DNA from: Actinomucor elegans
Taxonomy: Eukaryota; Mucoromycota; Mucoromycetes; Mucorales; Mucoraceae
NCBI GenBank assembly: GCA_026027325.1
Contig: JAMSLZ010000005.1
Coordinates: 2,790,001 to 2,854,000 of the forward strand
Direction of reading: 5' to 3'
Length of the DNA: 64,000 nt
The translations under genes and the position numbers were made by a program. Shown here one piece after another: positions 34,961 through 46,910 of the stretch. The first letter of the stretch is position 1; the number at the start of each line of letters is the position of its first letter. The notes under the pieces are model-generated. The model ran no database searches and was not told where the DNA came from. It worked only from the letters and a program-made list of their open reading frames with translations.

Positions 34961-35181
34961 GTTTCCAGGCACCTTGACAAGACATAAAAAAAGATGAGGT
35001 GAGGTATTTTGACCAATCAATTCTTTTTGTTCATTGATACTTAATCTAATTCAAATAAATACAAAAAAAAGTGGCCTGTTGTGTGTATTATCCCAGTTTC
35101 CGAAGAGCTTACTGTTAAAACATATTTAAACTACCTTGTTCTTTATTCTTCCTTTTTTTTCTACTTCATTCCTCATAGAAT

Positions 35182-38100
35182 ATGCTACAAGAATTAACAG
35201 ATCTGGACTTTGACACGTACTTTGACGTCGCGTCCTCCAATCAACAATCACATCAACAAAACCACCGCGATATATTATATCATGGTGACCAGCAACCCAA
35301 TAATAATTCAATAAATACACTACTCAATAGCACTAGCACGAGTAGTAATACCAGTAATAATAATGAACGATACACATCTTATGCGTCGCAGCAGCAATCT
35401 CAACAATCACAACAACAACAGCAACAGCAGCAGCAACAGCAGCAGAACTTTAACCTGTTTGACTGGAACTTGAATCCTCAACAACAGCAGGGATTGGATA
35501 GATCTCCTATGCAGATATCTCCAATCAGTTCACCTCAGTCTTCATCAGATGGATATACATCTCATTCACTGTCACCGCAGATGCAGATGCATAGTCCTCC
35601 ATTATACTCGACATATAACAACCAACATATCAAAGTGGAAGCAAATAAAGCACTGGCTGGTTTCTTTGCCAAACGTTCCATCTATCCCCCTCTTCATCAA
35701 TTACAAAATGTCCCTGGTATTAATATCCCATCAACACCAACCACAGAAAACCCTCCAGTGGGCCATTTGAGCACCAATTTGCCCTCACCGCCAATGGAAG
35801 ACAATCCATTATCGGGTGCATTCTCTACTATTGACCAATGGTGTCAATTAAAAGGTAAGACAAAAAAAAAATATCATTTTTAACTTCTCTAATTCATTCC
35901 CCCTTTTTAGAAGAAAATAGTATCCATCCATTAGACTTGAATAAAGACGACCACGAAACCAGACACTGGCGAAAAACATCCACTAGACATCAGCAATTAC
36001 AGCAACTCATTCCCAACTCAATAGACCGCCTGTCTACCACTGAACCTGGTAAACAGCTCAAAAAAGTAGCACACAATGCCATAGAGCGCCGTTATAGAAA
36101 TAACATCAATGACCGTATTCGTGAACTAAAAAATGTCGTACCAGCATTATACAAGGCGCGTATCCGAGAAAAGGGTGAAGAGGATGACTCAAGCGAATCT
36201 GGTGCTGAAGACGCCAGTGAAGAAATCGTAGACGGTGTTGAAGTCGCTAAAAAACTCAACAAGGCTACTATTTTACGCAAAGCAACTGAATATATTCAGT
36301 TCCTTAAAAACACCAATGAAACCACTGAACAGGAAAACATGATTCTTCAACAAATCATTGCTCAAATGCCAGGTGGAAATGACGTCCTTGCTCGCTTCCT
36401 CAGTCAAAAGGCCGAATTTGAAAAGTCTGAACAAGAACGTTTAGCTCGTGAACGTCGTGAAGCTCAAGAGCGTGAAAAGACTGAACGCCAACGTGTGTTG
36501 CGTGAACGTGCTGCCCAAAGAGCTGCTTTAGCACAACTGCTGCCTAAGCCTGAAAGAAGACCTTATCGTCGCAGACAATCGTCCAAGAACAGTAAAACCT
36601 CAAATAAGAAAGCCTCGGTAGATGAATCCAATGGCAATAACAAGATGTTTATGGCCGCTTTTATGTGTCTTGCCTTCTTTTCTGCTTCCCCTTCTTCCAA
36701 GTCAAATGTGAGCCCTGCTATGCATCATTATGGTGCTCATGAAAATAGTACTGTTCATTCGGTCTATTCTACACCCTCTTCCTCTGTGGACTTTTGGTAA
36801 CGTATTTTTTTTTAAAAAAAAATTGTAGTGCTTTCAAACTAACTTTATTTGATTATTAATAGGCATATTATCCGTTATACGTGTTATGCTTTTGGCATCT
36901 TGTATATTTGCCTCATTCCACTTGTTCTGCGCTGGCTTCGTCCTCGCCCCGTGAACCGCCCCAAAAAATGTCTTGAACACCACCATTATGCTAATGAAGT
37001 GCCAACCGCTTGGAGCCGTCTTTATACAAATCTTATCTCTATTGTGAACAAATCTACCATTGTCAAGGTCAATACCTCCAACGCCACTCCTTTCGATGTG
37101 TTGTATACCATCTATGACATTGTTTGTTTCAGTCTTTCCTTACTCATTCCTCGGTTTTTACTGGCTATTTTCCATAAAAATGCCAAACCTGTTGGTTGTC
37201 CTGAAGAGTTATCTTATATTGGCGCTTGGATTCGCTTGAATGAAGTTGAATGCTTAGGTGGTATGTAGTCTTTTTATACACCATCTATAATAAATCCTCT
37301 TCTTTTTTTTTGGTATCTAAATATTTCTTTTTTTTTTCTTTTTCTTAGCTAATCCTGATATCACACGTCTTGGTATGTTACACTCTTGTGTCGGTATGTT
37401 GGCTCAATTGCACAAGATGAAGCGTGATGAAAAACACGTCATTTACTGCGAAGCGAATACTATGGCTCGTGCCTACGCTACTACTGCTATGCAACTTGAG
37501 CTCTGTTTACCCGCTTCTGTTTCTTCACATATTACCCCTTACTGTTGGAAGCGTGTCATGAACGCCATCAAAAAGCAAAAAACCAAGCAAGTCATTGAAC
37601 AGCACGATACACTCGAAGACCATGAGCTTACAACCCAATGGCTCCAATCGAATTGTCACGATCAAGTGCTCCAAATCCTCAAAGTCCGCAACGGATTTAG
37701 CAGCAGCAATACAGATGATAGCATCAGTAACAGCTGCCGCAACATCTTTTATTCATTTGTGCTTCCTTATGTAACCTCTCCTTTGGACTTGATTCTCTAC
37801 TGGCAACAACTGGCTTACCTTCAAGACTGTTGGAACGCTTACTTGAATGGCACTAGACCCGTGTTTACTGAAAAGCAACTCGCTCGTGTTCTTTCTGTGT
37901 CTGCTACCACTACCGCTCCTGGCCACATGTTACAATGGTGGGTTCGTGTTGGTTTAGCACTCGAATCATTGAGTCATAATAACCAACAAGAACATTTGGA
38001 CGCGCTTGCCGAATACACCCGAACCAAGGTTCCCGCAGTCAGTAGCCATCCTTCTTCTAATCTCCTGCGCCGTCATCAAACCATGGTGTACCATATGTTA

Positions 38101-38529
38101 GAAGCTGCTACTGCCTTGCAAACCAATGTTAACTCTGACCTTGTTCCTCAATATCTTCACAAGGCTGCCAAAGATAGACGCGCCTCACTTGAATGCATTC
38201 AACAAATCGCTTCTACTTCTGCTTCTGTAAACAATGAAAACTTTGAGGCTAGTGTCCTTGTCCTTTCTACGCTCGCTGTCCATTTGCGTACTTTGAAGGC
38301 TTTGATTATTCATCAACAAACAACATGTTCTAAGGCCATGACTTCTACCACATTGCCACGCAGTACCAAAAAGACGTTGCTTGCTAGTCAAGCTTCCATC
38401 TATATTGCTGAACTCAGAGACCAAGTAATGTTTGATATGGAATCACCTTATACACAATCATTATCATCCAAATGCAGAAAACATATCCAGGCTTATATTT
38501 CTCAAGCGGATGATACCCTCAGTCTCTAA
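35182..38529 (+). CDS. SREBP-type membrane-bound bHLH transcription factor
   Basis: Four exons: 35182-35854, 35911-36796, 36863-37260 and 37349-38529, giving about 1045 residues. The N-terminus starts with an acidic, hydrophobic activation-like segment (LQELTDLDFDTYFD), then Asn/Gln/Ser-rich sequence with a poly-Gln run (encoded at about 35395-35443). The bHLH at about residues 276-357 reads KKVAHNAIERRYRNNINDRI with the SREBP-specific Tyr in ERRYR. Its loop is enlarged by an acidic insert (EEDDSSESGAEDASEE). A Glu/Arg-rich coiled coil follows. Two hydrophobic spans (about 469-484 and 525-545, CYAFGILYICLIPLVLRWL) flank a short loop. The long C-terminal domain matches the regulatory part of Sre1/SREBP. 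Family members sit in the ER and are released by proteolysis when sterol or oxygen falls, activating lipid genes. Confidence 0.93.
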
Positions 38530-39509
38530 ACTTTTATAATTTACCAACAAATATCATTATATCACTCTATATCATTATCCTATATATATATTCATTCGTG
38601 TGCGCACATCAGCTTTTTTCCTTCTATCTAACAACCCAAAAGTACTCTTTGCGCGCACTTTAGTCCTCTCCTCTCTCTTTACTTTTTTTTTCCCCTTAAA
38701 AACTTCCAACTATTATTGTAACATAACTTCTTTTTCTGTATATCATTACAAGCCATATATACATACCTCTTACTATATACAACGCTTTTCCTCTTTTTTT
38801 AAAAATATATTATTATCTACACAAGTACAAATCAATAACTTTTGTTACATTTTCACAACTTGTATCGTACGATTTTTTTCTTACTTTTTTTTACCTTGAT
38901 TTTATATAATATTAGTACCGTACAACCTCATAGAAAAAGAATTATAGTTTCATAATAACAATAACAATAAAAAAAAAGTAATTTTACAAAGAAAGATTGC
39001 GGGCGTATATTAATGCTATATACTAATAAAAGGATAATTGTTTTCATTTGCTACTACTCTTTATGAACGCTAGAATAAGGAAAAAAAAACATTGTGTTGT
39101 GACTAAAGCAGGATGTAGGTACAACAACTCGTTTTGAACATGAATTACTACTTAAGTAACATATCTGACGTAAAAAGACAACAAAAGAAAGTTCATTAAG
39201 AAAATTGATAAAAATAAATAAGCGTTTAGTAAGAATGAGATAAAAAGTTGGATCCTATTAAATTCAAATGTTAAAAAAGTAAAAAGGTTGGCGATCTTTA
39301 CTGAAACTCATCATGGTTATTATTTAGAATTATAGATAAGAACTCAAAATTATTTAATCCTAAAGGATATTTCTTACATAGAAAAGTTGAATCCTCAGGC
39401 TTTTTTATTATGTCTACAAGTATTTCATTTCGTCAATATAGTAGGCAGCATTATTCGAACCTGGTTTAATTGGAATATCTTCACAATCAGATCTTGCAGT
39501 CCAAATAGC

Positions 39510-39885
39510 GCCTCCCTATATCATATTTGAATGATATCGGCCGAGAGATCGAGATGGTTAGGGATTGCGATATGAAATACTATAATGTACTATTCATCTA
39601 CTGGAAATACCAAGTACTGCTAATTAGGTCGTGGTTTTAGTACTTGTATCTGAACATGAACTACCAATCAAATGCAACGTTAAACTAGAATCAGTCAAGC
39701 GATCAATAAATTTATGTAAATAGAGTTGCATATGCAAGCATTGCATTGCTGTTTAATCATATATAATATATATATTCTTTATATTTTAGCTAAATAATGG
39801 CTATAATATCTAGATGTAATGGTATATTGCAAACATGTACTCGTCATTAGATGCGACGTTGAATCAAGAAATGAAGAGATATTTA
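39510..39885 (+). repeat. Dispersed intergenic repeat, three adjacent forward units
   Basis: A partial unit near 39520-39560 reads TCATATTTGAATGATATCGG, then CCGAGAGATC. A second (39651-39712) reads TGAACATGAACTACCAATCA, then AATGCAACGTTAAACTAGAA, then TCAGTCAAGCGATCAATAAA. A third (39832-39890) reads AACATGTACTCGTCATTAGA, then TGCGACGTTGAATC. Units two and three start about 179 bp apart. Confidence 0.6.
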
Positions 39886-40445
39886 AATACTCGCTCCCTT
39901 TGGTATTAGATATAGTCCGAAGTTAGCAATATTATAGAGAAATATAGTGTATTGATGATATAAATTGATGGTGTAAATACGTCATTGTGTTTTTTGTACT
40001 TTTTTATATGATATTAGTGAAGCTGAAGTCTCTCATAAAAGCAGTATCTTCAAGGCTCAATGAAGGATTCAAGGTAAAACTCTTAGCGTCGCTACTTCTC
40101 GGGGATCCTGGAAGCTCGTCAAGGTTTGCTAAATATATTATAATAACCAGAAGTACCTTTCTGGCCATGTCAATCCATCACTATTTATTTAAACGCCTCT
40201 GAACTAATATCACCTTCTTACTCTATAACAATTGGTAGTATTATTTGAAATAATAAACTGTTTCATCTATAAATCCTGTATAATATAATATCAGATATCT
40301 AAATTTCGAGCAGGAGTATGTCTATTAAGTTGCTAATTGGCACACTATCTCAGGGAGAAAACGAAATTAATTCAGTCATGACAAAAAAAAACTCTGATGG
40401 ATGCAGCAGTTTATTCTGAACGTGGAGAACTTGACAATTGCACAA

Positions 40446-40568
40446 GGCAATTAACATACAATCTTTAAAATTCTTTTACATTAGTAAACAAACCACGCGT
40501 TCAGCGTAATTGAATTGCTGTAATCCCTTTTTGCAGTAGAAATCAATTCATATTCCATATAACTCTCA
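40446..40568 (+). repeat. 280 bp repeat, internally deleted copy C
   Basis: Matches both ends of the full copies: GGCAATTAACATACAATCTT at its start, then directly TTCTTTTACATTAGTAAACA through TATTCCATATAACTCTCA at its end. Roughly 155 bp of the interior is missing relative to copies A and B. Identity over the shared part is about 80-85% by eye. Confidence 0.75.
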
Positions 40569-41937
40569 GAACTAATAACATGATATATTAAGCGGAAATC
40601 AGCCAAGAGGTGCATGAGATCATCATTTCAGGGCTATAGAGAATAAATATGCTACTATTAATCATTGGCAGTTTAATATATATATATATTATTTACATAT
40701 TTCAAATATGTCGTAGATGCAATTGCTGATTTTTTACATGAGCAAATAAATTAGGTATAATTTACTACTTGTCATAAAATATTATAAAGTACTTTTTGAA
40801 CTTTCGGTACATAAAAATTCTACTAGTAAAGCTACGTACTTTCGATTAAATGCGATGTCCTACCGGATATCTCTCAAAATCAATGCTATAAAGTATTATC
40901 GTTTTCTTTTCTTTTTCTTTTGCAAAAGACCTACAATAGTTTTGTTGTCCAGACTTTTCGACTCTGGAACACTTGCTATTATACAAAAACATCCATAAAG
41001 CCTAGTTCTTTGTAAGCTATAACGAGCAGGCTGCTACATCTTTTGGTTGATAGCCTTTTAAGCATCAACCCTAGGAAGAAAGACTATTAGCTTTTATCAT
41101 CATAACTTAATTAATAGGATATGCTCCTGAAATACTAAATGCAGACCTACATTCAGTAGTTCTTCTGCGTCTACGTCATCGCAAAATTACCGGATACAAT
41201 CATTATTTTCATATATTTTTACATATTTTCACTTTCACTAGCTGACTCCAGCAAGGTACGCAATCACCGTTGTGGAGCGAAGCTGATAGGTCTCAGCAGT
41301 AGAAAATGTCCAAAAAAAAAGCGGAGCAAGGCTACAGGTATAGAGTGGATAGGTCTAGGCCATTTGCATAAAGCAATGCAATGAATATAAGGCAAACTCT
41401 AAACATTAATAGCCGTATCGAGTGATGTGTGTTTTAATTGCATGGCATATAATATTTTTATTGAACTTTGACACAGTGTAGGCATTAATACTGGTATTCA
41501 TTGCGTAAAAGTTAGTAGAGTTTGAGATATTCCAGTTTAAGCGGAATCACAGCTACGAAATTAAATGCAGCGCAGTAATCGCAATAGCTTTTATACGTCT
41601 CTGCCGTTTTTTATGTTGCTTGTTATTTATGATGGCCCATCAACTCATTTTTGAGCCAATAATCTCTTTTGAAGCGCATATTAACACTTCATAGATATAA
41701 AATAATATGCACATACGGAATAAAATAGTATATAAAAACATGTAAATGGATTATTACAATGAATGTCATTTACAACGATACATGTTTATAATCCGGATGT
41801 TGCAAAAATAACGACTGCACATCCCGAAATTAAATATCTCTTGTTACATGAAACACATACACTTGATAGTTAGTTTGCGATGAACCATGACTTACTGATT
41901 GTATTAAGGCTAAATAAGAATAATGGCGCTTTTTAAA

Positions 41938-42000
41938 TAAGTATTACTCAACAGATGAGATGTTAATCTGGAATCAGCGGAAGAATCTATAGGAAGTACA
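41938..42000 (+). repeat. Dispersed intergenic repeat, forward copy
   Basis: Reads ACTCAACAGATGAGATGTTA, then ATCTGGAATCAGCGGAAGAA, then TCTATAGG, matching the ATCAGATGCGACATTAAACTGGAATC-type order. The upstream 200 bp also carries a GTCATTTAC spacer motif at about 41766. Confidence 0.45.
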
Positions 42001-42316
42001 TGCAATTTATTGCCAATCGCTAATGTACTTTAGAATAATTATTTCTTAGATATGCAATGGTTTCATTAGATGCAGTAATACATTTTTAGCATGTATTAAT
42101 CTGATAGGGATTAGTCTAAAAATCTAAAGCTGTTCACAGCATATAATTTTCTTTTTTAAAAAAAGAGAATGCTCAGAGGTTATAGTATTTAATACTGTGA
42201 TGTTTTATTGAAAGCTAAAAGTAATGTTTGAAGACAAGACTTATGGTTACCCTGCAAAAAGAGAAATAATAGTATTTCCTTATATTTTTGTAGAGATTAT
42301 TTTTACTATTAAATCG

Positions 42317-42597
42317 GACGGTTTTGGGAGGTAATTAACATACAATCTTTAGAGTGAGCATGTATCTGGATGATACTATGCGGTATTAAGATACAAAGCA
42401 CTACACATATTTAAGATCTCAGTTCATCTAATCTGACATTCAATAATAATACAATATTTAATAGAGCTCAAGCTGTGCAATATAGAGATCTAGGTCTTTT
42501 CTTTTACATTAATAAACAAACCGCACGTTTAGCGTGATCGAATTGTTATAGTCACTTTTGTAGTAGAAATCAACTTATATATTCCATATAACTCTCA
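42317..42597 (+). repeat. 280 bp repeat, copy A
   Basis: From GACGGTTTTGGGAGGTAATT to ATTCCATATAACTCTCA this 281 bp block recurs at 49376-49655 with six or seven differences by eye. Flanks differ completely. No terminal inverted repeats and no target-site duplication are obvious. Its interior GTGAGCATGTATCTGGATGA / TGCGGTATTAAGAT resembles the dispersed-repeat core, so it may be a younger, amplified derivative of that family. Confidence 0.9.
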
Positions 42598-42879
42598 AAA
42601 TCAACAGAATATATTTCTATATAATTGAATACCAAAAAAAAATATATGCTAAAACAGATGTCATGGCGAATAGGAGGAGCTATATGTAATTATTCAAACC
42701 ATTCGATGTGTAATTAAATTATGCACAGACTTTATTAATACCTGCTTTGTGCATTGAAGCGTTATTATTGAAAATCGAATTTAAGTTAATATCAATAAAA
42801 GTTATGGAAGCTGGACGAACCTCCGACATATTAATTTTGAAAACCATCGAAAGCCAAAAATGGCCTAGAAATATATCAA

Positions 42880-43300
42880 TAAGAAGTCCTCAGTGGACAG
42901 CGATTGAAGAAACTTCGAATATATATAGAGCGAAAAATACGTTTTTAAATACTGTAGTGTTTATGGTAATAATAAAATAAACTACTAACGCAGCCTCTAC
43001 AAAATTCCCACCCCAGTCTTTTATGATCTGGTTCGGTATTATCCATTTTACTTTCTTGAATAACCTATACCCACTAAAAAGAACATTCAATTTTGTGAAA
43101 TTTTTTAACGTAAATATGCATCCATCGTCTTCTATTAATTTTTCTGGATAATATATCCTTGAGGTTAATTTTTGTTTTAATTTTATCATAGCCTAAAATT
43201 TTGCATGGTGCACTGATTAGCATGGACAATCTCGAAAGATTACGGTCTAATGTCGTATCTAGTAAGTAGTTCATATCCAAAATGAGCCACTTCACATATT
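42880..43300 (-). pseudogene. Possible decayed gene fragment
   Basis: Two overlapping minus-strand open frames (73 and 99 codons) seem to continue one another across a frame change near 43150. The first reads LSRLSMLISAPCKILGYDK; the second reads DDGCIFTLKNFTKLNVLFSG, then VKWIIPNQIIKDWGGNFVEA. The composition is protein-like and ends in a hydrophobic stretch. No ATG-based full gene or splice solution was found, and the family is unrecognised. Confidence 0.3.
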
Positions 43301-43899
43301 GAAACGTGTAATTAATTACAATGACTACAATTCAGTGAATAACTTGATAGTAGCTTGCAAATAGGCGCTTTCTATATGTATTGTAAATAGACATCCATAT
43401 CATGGTCACGCCAATAATACGCCACTGTAGGCGCTTCAATTACAAGGATCAGATATACTTTTCTTCTCTGTACCACTCGCTCGAGTGGCGATAAACGTTT
43501 GAAAAGCTTGTTAGGTTTGGCTTTCGTGGCGAACGGACATAGGCTTTTTTTTAGTCTGGTTTCAATTTACGGGCATAGAAAATGACAAGCAGCGTTTTAA
43601 AGTGAACGATATGAGAAAGTGGAGTTAATAAATAACATGTGCACTATACCTAAACTTTGTTATTTGCTATGTAAAAGATTCTTTATATGCATTAAGAAAT
43701 ATAGGATAAAAGGCACGCAATTAGTGCAGATGACTAGACATAAACAGTGGAACAAAGAGCTAAAGCCAATTTTCTGTAATGTTTGGGCGTAAAAGGCTCA
43801 AGTTTGTAACGTAAATAATGTGGGACAAGTTGAAGGAGTTATTCTTAGTTTCTGACCCAACTCACTAATAAACAACGATTCTTTAATGCCGATATTCCG

Positions 43900-43907
43900 T
43901 ATAAATA
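43900..43907 (+). promoter_or_regulatory. TATA box of the MIR-domain gene
   Basis: TATAAATA lies 65 bp upstream of the ATG and is followed by a T/C-rich leader. Confidence 0.55.
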
Positions 43908-43971
43908 ACGCGACTTTAAACTGATACTTAGTTTCTCTTTCTCATCTATAATTTTATATATATAACTAAAC

Positions 43972-44695
43972 ATGTCTGCTCCTCAAGAAGATGGTATCGT
44001 TCGCTTCGGGTAAGTCTGTCATCAGTCAAAATAGAAATTGCATATTGACGTAAACATCGTAATAGCAACCACATTTCACTCAAGCACATCACAACCGAAC
44101 GTTTCCTTACTTCAAGAGAAGGTGATGCTTATGAAACTGGCTCTGGCCAACAAAAGGTATATAGTGTAATGGTATCTGGAACATTCAATGGAGATAACTA
44201 AGCACACTATAGATTTTCACTACTGGGGATGTCACTGAAGAAAGCACCTGGATTGTTCTCCCTCCTCAAATAACTGAAGAGGAAGCCGGTTATGAAGTTG
44301 GTTTCGAAGATCAAATTAGACTCAAGCATGTCCCTACCCGTGCTAACTTGCACTCTCATGAGCTCCCCAGTCCTATTACTGAACAACAAGAGGTCTCTTG
44401 TTTCGGTGATGATGAAAATTCTGATGAAAATGACATTTGGGTTGTCCTTCAATATGATGAAGATAGCGAAATCTACGAGGATAATGTAAGTATCTTTTTC
44501 AGTGAAAATCGTGTATTTGTAACTAAAGTGTTTATTTTCAAGTTCTGGCATGTTGACCAACCCGTTATCATTCGTCACGTTCAAACTGGTAAGCTTCTTC
44601 ACTCCCACGAAGAGGCATTGGCTGACGGCGAAAACGAAGTTACTGGTTATGACGAGAACGATGACAACTCTAGATGGGCTGCCGTCTCTTGTTAA
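43972..44695 (+). CDS. Soluble MIR-domain protein
   Basis: Four exons: 43972-44009, 44066-44156, 44213-44485 and 44543-44695, giving 184 residues. The protein is essentially one MIR beta-trefoil with three recurring motifs: ISLKHITTERFLTSREGD, then IRLKHVPTRANLHSHELPSP, then VIIRHVQTGKLLHSHEEALA. Each has the basic/His residue followed by a Leu-His pattern of MIR repeats. MIR domains occur in protein O-mannosyltransferases, SDF2-type ER chaperone partners and IP3 receptors. Unlike those, this protein has no signal peptide, no membrane span and no ER-retention end, so it is probably cytosolic. Its binding partner is unknown. An acidic stretch (DDENSDEND) lies between motifs two and three. The gene has a TATA box and sits alone between deserts. 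Confidence 0.88.
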
Positions 44696-46910
44696 AAAAG
44701 ATACTTTGATATAATAAATTATTTTTTCCCTTGCATATTTAGCATCATGTAATAAGCTACCATGTTCTTCTGTTGCGATAAACTAACAAAAAACGCGTAA
44801 TTTCAAATAAAAAAGATTTAGGATAAAAGGAAGTTGCATTGCGATTAAAGTTTTACTATGAACAAAATGTTTGGTATAGATAAAACGTGTTTCTTGGGTA
44901 GACATCTGTGATTTGAGGCTCAGTTCCTTATCGTGTGCTACATATTATACATAGACGAGCTCTCAAGATTATCTCAATTGGTTGATATATGTTTGAAGAT
45001 TCTTCAAACCAAGTCTAGTTGGCTTGACGGGAGTTTTTCTATCAGAATTATATGAATTATTGCAGCAACTTTTTTTTTGTTTCGGTGTAATGCAATGTGT
45101 TTTATGCCAAGAACTATTATTATCGGGCTATGTTTCTAATATTTAGCCGAGCTCGTTCTTGCTAGTAACTATCAACAAAGTCCAAACTCATTGTTGTGCT
45201 TACATAATATTTGAAATAAGCCCTTTGGGACCTGAAACTGCATCTTTCTCTCAATACCGGGTTTTCGTAAGCAACTGAAACCTGTAAAACAACGAATTAA
45301 TATTGTATTGTAAGCTTAGGACCGTTATAGGAGCGCTTATAGTTTATAACTTATCAAGAAACTATAGAGACACGCCCGCCTTTTGATAAAAATTGTCCAT
45401 TGATTCACACTCGGGAACTACTGAAATGCATATCACGTTCCTCATTGGTCATCGGTAGTTAAATAATAAAGACCACTTTCATCAATTCACAAAACTGGTT
45501 TTCAACCAATCCATAACAAAGATAAACTCATAATTTTCGGGCAAAGTATAGGTCCGAGCCATTCCGTGCTAGTAAAATAATTTTTATAACCTTAAATCTA
45601 GATGTACAAGCTCTACAAACCGATAAAAGCAGAAATATGTATTGAATCGGAGAATGAATCCTACCACCCCATAACTCTTTTACACTCAAGAAGCATATTT
45701 ATATAGTTCACCAACAGACTGAGGTAAGTCGATGCACTTTGAGCAAAATCCTGGAGAAAAAAAAATATACATTATAATGAGTCATATTTCTTGATGGTAA
45801 TTTGTCATTGGCATGCAATAGATGACTTCTAAAATAAAATAGTTTAGAGCAAAGTATATTCTGACGTACTGTATGGTCATTCATATTGGTGTGACATCGA
45901 AAGAGCGCATGTTTTGTATTATTCAAGTCAGATCAAGATAGTTTTTTATTATTGTCTTTAATTTCGGATTGCTATTGTAAACATTATTATACTGAAAAAA
46001 TATTGGCTGCATAGAGCAAAATAAACATTGGTTAAACTGCATTCTCAAATGAGGCTTTACTCACAAGTAGTTTTGATTAAGACTTTGTACTACGAAATGG
46101 TCAGAGTATCTGAACGATTTAAGTAAGTTTGATCATCAGAAAATCAGTCGCAGATGCTTGAACCAAAAAAAAAAAAAAAGTCATCCCAGTGACAAATGGT
46201 GGGATATGAATAGAAATTTCTTTGCGATATAGATACGAATGAAATATCTAATATGAGGCTGTCATGTTAGTACCATCATTAGTAACGGAGTTGATTATAT
46301 AGAGTAAAGGACCTTCATGGTTAGTGTGAAAAAAAAAGATGGCAGTGCCTACTATTCCGCAATATCATTTGATCTGGTATATTTTTCATTCTTTAACCTA
46401 TATACATATTTGTTCCAATTGAATTACTGACACTTTGCCAATTCAACTGCTTACAGTATACAAAAACTGATCGATATATCTTGATGGAAACTTATTCAAA
46501 CCGCGCGTCTTTTCCACTAAAGATCTTTTCTCTTTTTAGTAACGAAAAATACGGTTTTCAATAGCGTAATTTAGAGAACAAAGAATTCAATTGATCTGCT
46601 CGCATTTACCCAAAGCTTTTGCTATACTTAAGAAACGCTTTGCTATAAGGTTTCTTTTAAGGTTAATTACATCTATTATTATGAAACAAAAGGCGAAGGA
46701 AGTATCGGTCTTTGGATTCAAAAGCAATAATTGTACCTGGTACAACAGTTGCTTGTTTGTGAATCTCGAGACTTTTTATTAAAATAGTTCTTCTTTTTCC
46801 CTTCTACTTTTTACTTTTCACAAAAAAAAAAGACTATCATTATTACGACTTTCCTTACAAATCTCGAGAAATAACTCCAAATCAGTAACCTCGGGGAAAA
46901 TCAAGCTCAA
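44696..46910. other. Intergenic region between MIR and Gbeta genes
   Basis: 2.2 kb with poly(A) tracts (for example about 46166-46180) and no supported gene or clear repeat copy. The last 150 bp is the T/C-rich promoter and leader of the Gbeta gene. Confidence 0.6.

Larger units (their letters stand above)
31183..35181. other. 4 kb desert upstream of the SREBP-type gene
   Basis: Contains a compound microsatellite (32195-32267), a degenerate tandem satellite (about 32.36-33.3 kb), a less AT-rich island at about 33.56-33.80 kb with a 77-codon open frame on the plus strand and a 58-codon one on the minus strand (neither convincing), long poly(T) tracts near 34.50-34.54 kb, and the SREBP gene promoter at its right end. 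No supportable gene is seen. Confidence 0.6.
38530..43971. other. 5.4 kb gene desert rich in repeats
   Basis: The largest gene-free stretch. The first 400 bp is T/C-rich 3' flank. Beyond it are forward copies of the dispersed repeat (39.5-39.9 kb, about 41.94 kb), a deleted copy of the 280 bp repeat (40446-40568), a full copy (42317-42597) and a possible gene relic (about 42.88-43.30 kb, minus). The last 200 bp holds the promoter of the MIR gene. No intact gene was seen; the 71-codon frame at 39987-40202 is not convincing. Confidence 0.65.

Noticed and set aside
39440..39530. Possible tRNA on the minus strand (ATTCGAACC-like T-arm)
   Set aside because: No matching acceptor, D- or anticodon stems could be formed around it.
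44207..44608. 133-codon minus-strand ORF over the MIR gene
   Set aside because: Antisense shadow of the spliced MIR exons, which have clear domain support.
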